Positions 60,838 to 64,000 of a stretch of 64,000 bases of DNA are shown one piece after another. How positions within the stretch are numbered: the first letter of the stretch is position 1; every line of letters starts with the position of its first letter. The notes beneath the pieces were generated by a model, which was not told the DNA's origin, did not search any database, and saw nothing but the letters and a program-made list of their open reading frames with translations. The DNA is from Nepenthes gracilis (lineage: Eukaryota > Streptophyta > Magnoliopsida > Caryophyllales > Nepenthaceae). Position numbers and translations under genes: made by a program. The stretch is from positions 24,917,540 through 24,981,539 of the forward strand of contig BSYO01000003.1 in NCBI GenBank assembly GCA_033239525.1, given 5' to 3'.

Positions 60838-61836
60838 ACGGAAATCAGGACCAGGTGTTACCGTGTGTAAAAGCTGAATTAACAAATTTGTGAGGAATGT
60901 TTTATAACTTTGGTGATGTCATTGGAATACATAATTTGCATCCTTTGTGATAAATTCATTTGCTTATGTGATGACAGGAAAAGGGGTAGAGATTTGTAGG
61001 ACCTTAGGAAAATTATGCAGGAACCATTACAAGAAGAATGCCAAGATTTGCAATATCTTTATACCAATGATTGTCTTCTAATTTAGTTGTCTTTTTTGGA
61101 AATGCTATGACATATTATTCTTATTCCTACATTATAATCGATAACACCAAGGAACTTGAAATTGAAACTATCTAACTGGTTTATTCAAGTCAAGACTGCA
61201 GCAAAGTTTAAGGAAGAAAAAAGTTATGATGGGTGAATGCCCATAGATTACACCATCAAATACAATGCTACTTATTAATTGGATCATCGAATTATTAGAT
61301 TGTATTTATTTCTTGGATCAATCAAATATTAGATCCCATGATTTATATTTTTGGGTGGTTAATTGATTAAAAGTTGGCTCTTCATTTTTTACTTTACCTT
61401 TTTTACACAGATCAAAGTAGCTCCAACTTTATATGTATTGCCAATAGTGCTTTTTAGCTGGCAAAAGTCCAAGTGATTACAATCTAGATGTTCGTAGTTT
61501 TCCAGCATCAATGAAAATAATTTTCTTGTTGGGGAAATTTCATATGAAGACTCTAAGAAGCATAACGAGATTTCTGGATTATGTTCATTCATTTCAATAG
61601 AATTTGGTTGCTTGGCATGAAAAAGCTCAATTCCTTCTTTTTCCAATTCCTTTTGCAATGATGGTGTTTTGATCCTACATTTTCATTTTGGATAACCAAA
61701 ACTTTTTCCACTTATGGGACCTAAAAACTATCTTCTCTAATTGTGAGGACACACCCATCTATGCTATGCTGCAAAAGTCCTCAGCTGAGTTGGAGGAACT
61801 TCATAAATTTCAAAGTCAAGGTTCTTCCTTTGAATT
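60838..61836 (+). repeat. Segment copy C, interrupted on the right by an LTR element
   Basis: Matches copy A throughout. Its first exon copy (60978-61060) reads KRGRDL, stop, DLRKIMQEPLQEECQDLQYL. A second coding-like block near 61770-61836 reads LQKSSAELEELHKFQSQGSS, with the counterpart in copy A frameshifted. The element at 61837 is inserted at GAATT. Confidence 0.8.
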
Positions 61837-62609
61837 TGTTGGGTTCAGTACCCAGGGTCCCCAATCCACCGGGTAAAAAGGACAAGTACTTGACCCAGGA
61901 AGATAAGTGTATCGGAGTCCGAGAATGATCACAGCAGTCCGAGAGAAGATCTCGGAATAACAGTGCAGGAACGTCCGAGGGCTTTGTAGCCCGAGAACCC
62001 TCATCAGGCTTTGAAGTCCGCGGACCCAATAAAAGCACGAGGACTTATCCAAAAGCCAAAGTTCCAATCAATACAAGGACTCTTCAAGACGTCCGGGAAT
62101 GCCACCGCCATAAACGCCCAAAACACGCGTAAAGTCTCGCAACACGCCACCACCGCCGTAATCGACACAAGAGCGGACATTCCCGCAAATACGGCACGAA
62201 ACGGCTCAGCGCCCAAAAGTTGCCCATTCACGATAACAAACTCCGACGCAGCAGAGACGTGTCAGAGAGTAGTGGCCACCGGCACTCATCGCCAACGGTA
62301 ATATTTTCCTCCTATAAATACCCCACTTGGGGGCATCGATAAAGGACGAAAAATTTTTCCTTAAGCAAGAAAGAGAGAAAAAGCACAAAGATTCAAAAGC
62401 AAAAAGCAAACCCTCGTCCCTGGTTTCTGACACCATCTTGTAAACAAGAATATCAAACTTAGTGAAATCTTTTCCAAGCCAGGGCCTCGTGGTTTTCCCT
62501 TCTCATTCAAGAGAAGGTTTCACGTAAAAATATTGTGTTCAATCTCTCTTCTCTCTCAACTCAATCATCATCACTTGTGTTGCTCGGACCCAAAATCCGT
62601 AACGCAACA
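61837..62609 (+). repeat. 5' LTR of the right-edge gypsy element
   Basis: Begins TGTTGGGTTCAGTACCC and ends TCCGTAACGCAACA. TATA box CCTATAAATACC at 62311-62322; the downstream leader is A/T-richer. Confidence 0.85.
62312..62320 (+). promoter_or_regulatory. TATA box of the right-edge LTR
   Basis: CTATAAATA, about 475 bp into the LTR. Confidence 0.7.
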
Positions 62610-62632
62610 TCATTGCCGCCGTCCATGGGAAG
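62610..62632 (+). other. Primer binding site region
   Basis: CATTGCCGCCGTCCATGGGAA directly follows the LTR and resembles the TTGGCGCCGTCTGTGGGAA site of Tat-type elements. Confidence 0.6.
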
Positions 62633-62713
62633 CTTGATTAAAAGTCAAGTTCTCATCCTCATAAACACATTCTAAACACACTCAACAAAGATCAACAATC
62701 AACAAGCACTAAA

Positions 62714-64000
62714 AATGGTAAGCACCAGAGCACAAGCGAGTGCCCCGTAAAAGAGCCACTACACAATCCTCGGGGGGACGCCCAACCCTTGCGCCGGGTA
62801 TTGAGAACCACTGATCCCGCCGTGAGGGGATCAGCGGCAAAGGTGGACGAAATGCACAAAGCCTTCATCGCTCTTGCACGAGAATAGACAAGAAGGAAAA
62901 GGGAGCCCTTCCGGGGATCCCGAGGCGAGATATCCCGTAGCGGAGGGGGAAGGCACGAACGACGCGACGGGCGCCCACCCACCGAGATCTACCAAGGATG
63001 TAAGTCGCCTCAGCGGCGGCAGAGCCCCTCGCGGGCCGAAGAACGCCGAGACCCCGATCCTGTGGCGGCCAGGGAGCATCGCGTCCGGAGATAGCGGATG
63101 CGCCTGTGTCCCCACAAAGATCCGTAAGGACCCCAGAGAGGAGGCGCATCAAAGAAACTGACGAGTTGAGGCACTTCCTCAACGCAAAAAGGCGACCGCT
63201 CCACCACCCGTGGAGGAAAAATTGGAAAAAGTATGGAACTGTGTGTGTTCGAGAGCAGCGGGCAAGCGTCCCGCAATCTCCGCTCACCACCGACGTTAGA
63301 GCAAGGGCACCGCCCCCAAGTTCAAAATGCCCAATCTGAGGCATACGATGGGAGCGCCGATCCCATGGATCACCTCAACATGTTCCGAGAGCACCCGAGC
63401 CTCCAAGGGCTTGATGAAACGGCATGTGCAGTGCTTCCCCTTAACGCTGAAAGGGGACGCCAGTGGTTTGGTTCTATGGGATGCCCGCGGCTCCATTAAC
63501 ACCTTCGGCGAATCGGCGACACGCCTTCTGCTGCAGTCACCTCCAGCAGGGTGGGTGAGCAGCCTGCATCTCACCCGCGTGAAGCAGGTGCCGAGAGCCC
63601 GAGAGGCTTCCCGGCCAGTTCGTGTCCGAGGCCGCATGCATCCCTAAGCCGCCCGATGGCGTGAAGTCAATGCCTCCCGTCTCGGCCTCGAGGGGGTCCT
63701 CTTCAAGCACCTTATCCATAAGGGCCCCGTGCTTCGAAGAGGCCGAGTCCATAGCGAGGGCCTATATCATGCCGGGAGGAGGCGAATGAAGCAAAGCGCC
63801 AAAGAAGGAGCGAGGACTACCGCCCAAGGACAGAGGAAGTGAAGAGGAAGGCCGGGACTATCGCAAATCCCGTTCGTGACTGTGCATCAAAAGCACCACA
63901 AGCCCGAGATGCCCACGCGTGAGACGTTCCCCAACACGCCTCACTCCTCGAACGACACGCGACCAACGTGCCGATGCAAATTCGAGGGGAAAAGTTTGTG
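62714..64000 (+). pseudogene. Tat-type gag, frameshifted, cut by the right edge
   Basis: An ATG at about 62714 gives MVSTRAQASAP then a stop. Family blocks follow in shifting frames: YDGSADPMDHLNMFREHPSL (63340-63405), CFPLTLKGDA and RQWFGSM in different frames (63425-63480), GSINTFGESATRLLLQ (63488-63537), SSLHLTRVKQ (63555) and EEANEAKRQRRSEDYR (about 63780-63830). At least four frame changes and several stops are needed, so no intact Gag is made. The many overlapping GC-rich ORFs here are by-products. Confidence 0.75.

Larger units (their letters stand above)
61837..64000 (+). mobile_element. GC-rich Ty3/gypsy element, 5' part; continues beyond the window
   Basis: LTR, primer site and a decayed gag are present. 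Base composition rises abruptly from about 35% to well over 50% GC at 61837, marking the boundary. The left target flank is GAATT (61832-61836). Confidence 0.85.

Noticed and set aside
61389..61658. 89-codon minus-strand ORF MQKELEKEGIELFHAKQ...
   Set aside because: It lies in segment copy C; the matching part of copy A loses the frame after about 35 codons and no family was recognised. Kept only as part of the repeat.
62004..63752. Many overlapping GC-rich ORFs, up to 159 codons
   Set aside because: GC-rich DNA has few stops; only the plus-strand gag fragments show family motifs.

Overview
This is plant nuclear DNA, most likely from a eudicot: split genes with GT/AG introns, very AT-rich intergenic sequence, and heavy layering of LTR retrotransposons. 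The species cannot be told from the sequence. Only two host protein genes can be named. A class-3 lipase gene runs on the minus strand from 11159 leftwards; nine exons are visible and its C-terminal half lies beyond the left edge. An AIR12-like DOMON (cytochrome b561-type, probably GPI-anchored) gene lies on the minus strand at 32668-33398, with a one-base frame conflict just after its only ATG. The right third (51-62 kb) holds plus-strand fragments of an unrecognised split gene, with decayed tandem copies of an intron/exon block.

Layout. 1-2590: an internally deleted Ty3/gypsy chromodomain element inside a lipase intron. 2828-11159: lipase gene. 12.1-12.9 kb: fossil gypsy reverse transcriptase, minus strand. 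16077-16876: solo LTR. 17277-31580: an old Tat-type Ty3/gypsy element with 5' LTR, PBS, gag, PR-RT-RH-IN, an antisense accessory ORF and a diverged 3' LTR-like end. Its antisense ORF is split by two later solo LTRs (24865-27387 and 27936-30430). 32.7-33.4 kb: AIR12-like gene. 38334-42727: a two-LTR Copia element of Sirevirus type, minus strand, with gag but no visible pol. 44039-45032 and 45446-46603: two oppositely oriented solo LTRs. 47.7-49.6 kb: a probable large LTR. 51-61.8 kb: the unresolved gene with tandem segment duplications and a LINE relic. 61837-64000: 5' LTR, PBS and decayed gag of a GC-rich Ty3/gypsy element cut by the right edge.

The clearest results come from reading insertion boundaries by eye: perfect target-site duplications (TSDs) GCATA around 24865-27387 and ATATA around 45446-46603, and near-perfect ones around 16077-16876, 27936-30430 and 44039-45032. 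Removing the 27936-30430 LTR and one TSD copy rejoins one open antisense frame without a shift. Several LTRs carry paired, inverted TTGAC (W-box-like) cores, including a 34-bp perfect palindrome. No CRISPR, prokaryotic, organellar or confident tRNA/rRNA features are seen. All identifications are by eye from sequence motifs; no database search was possible.
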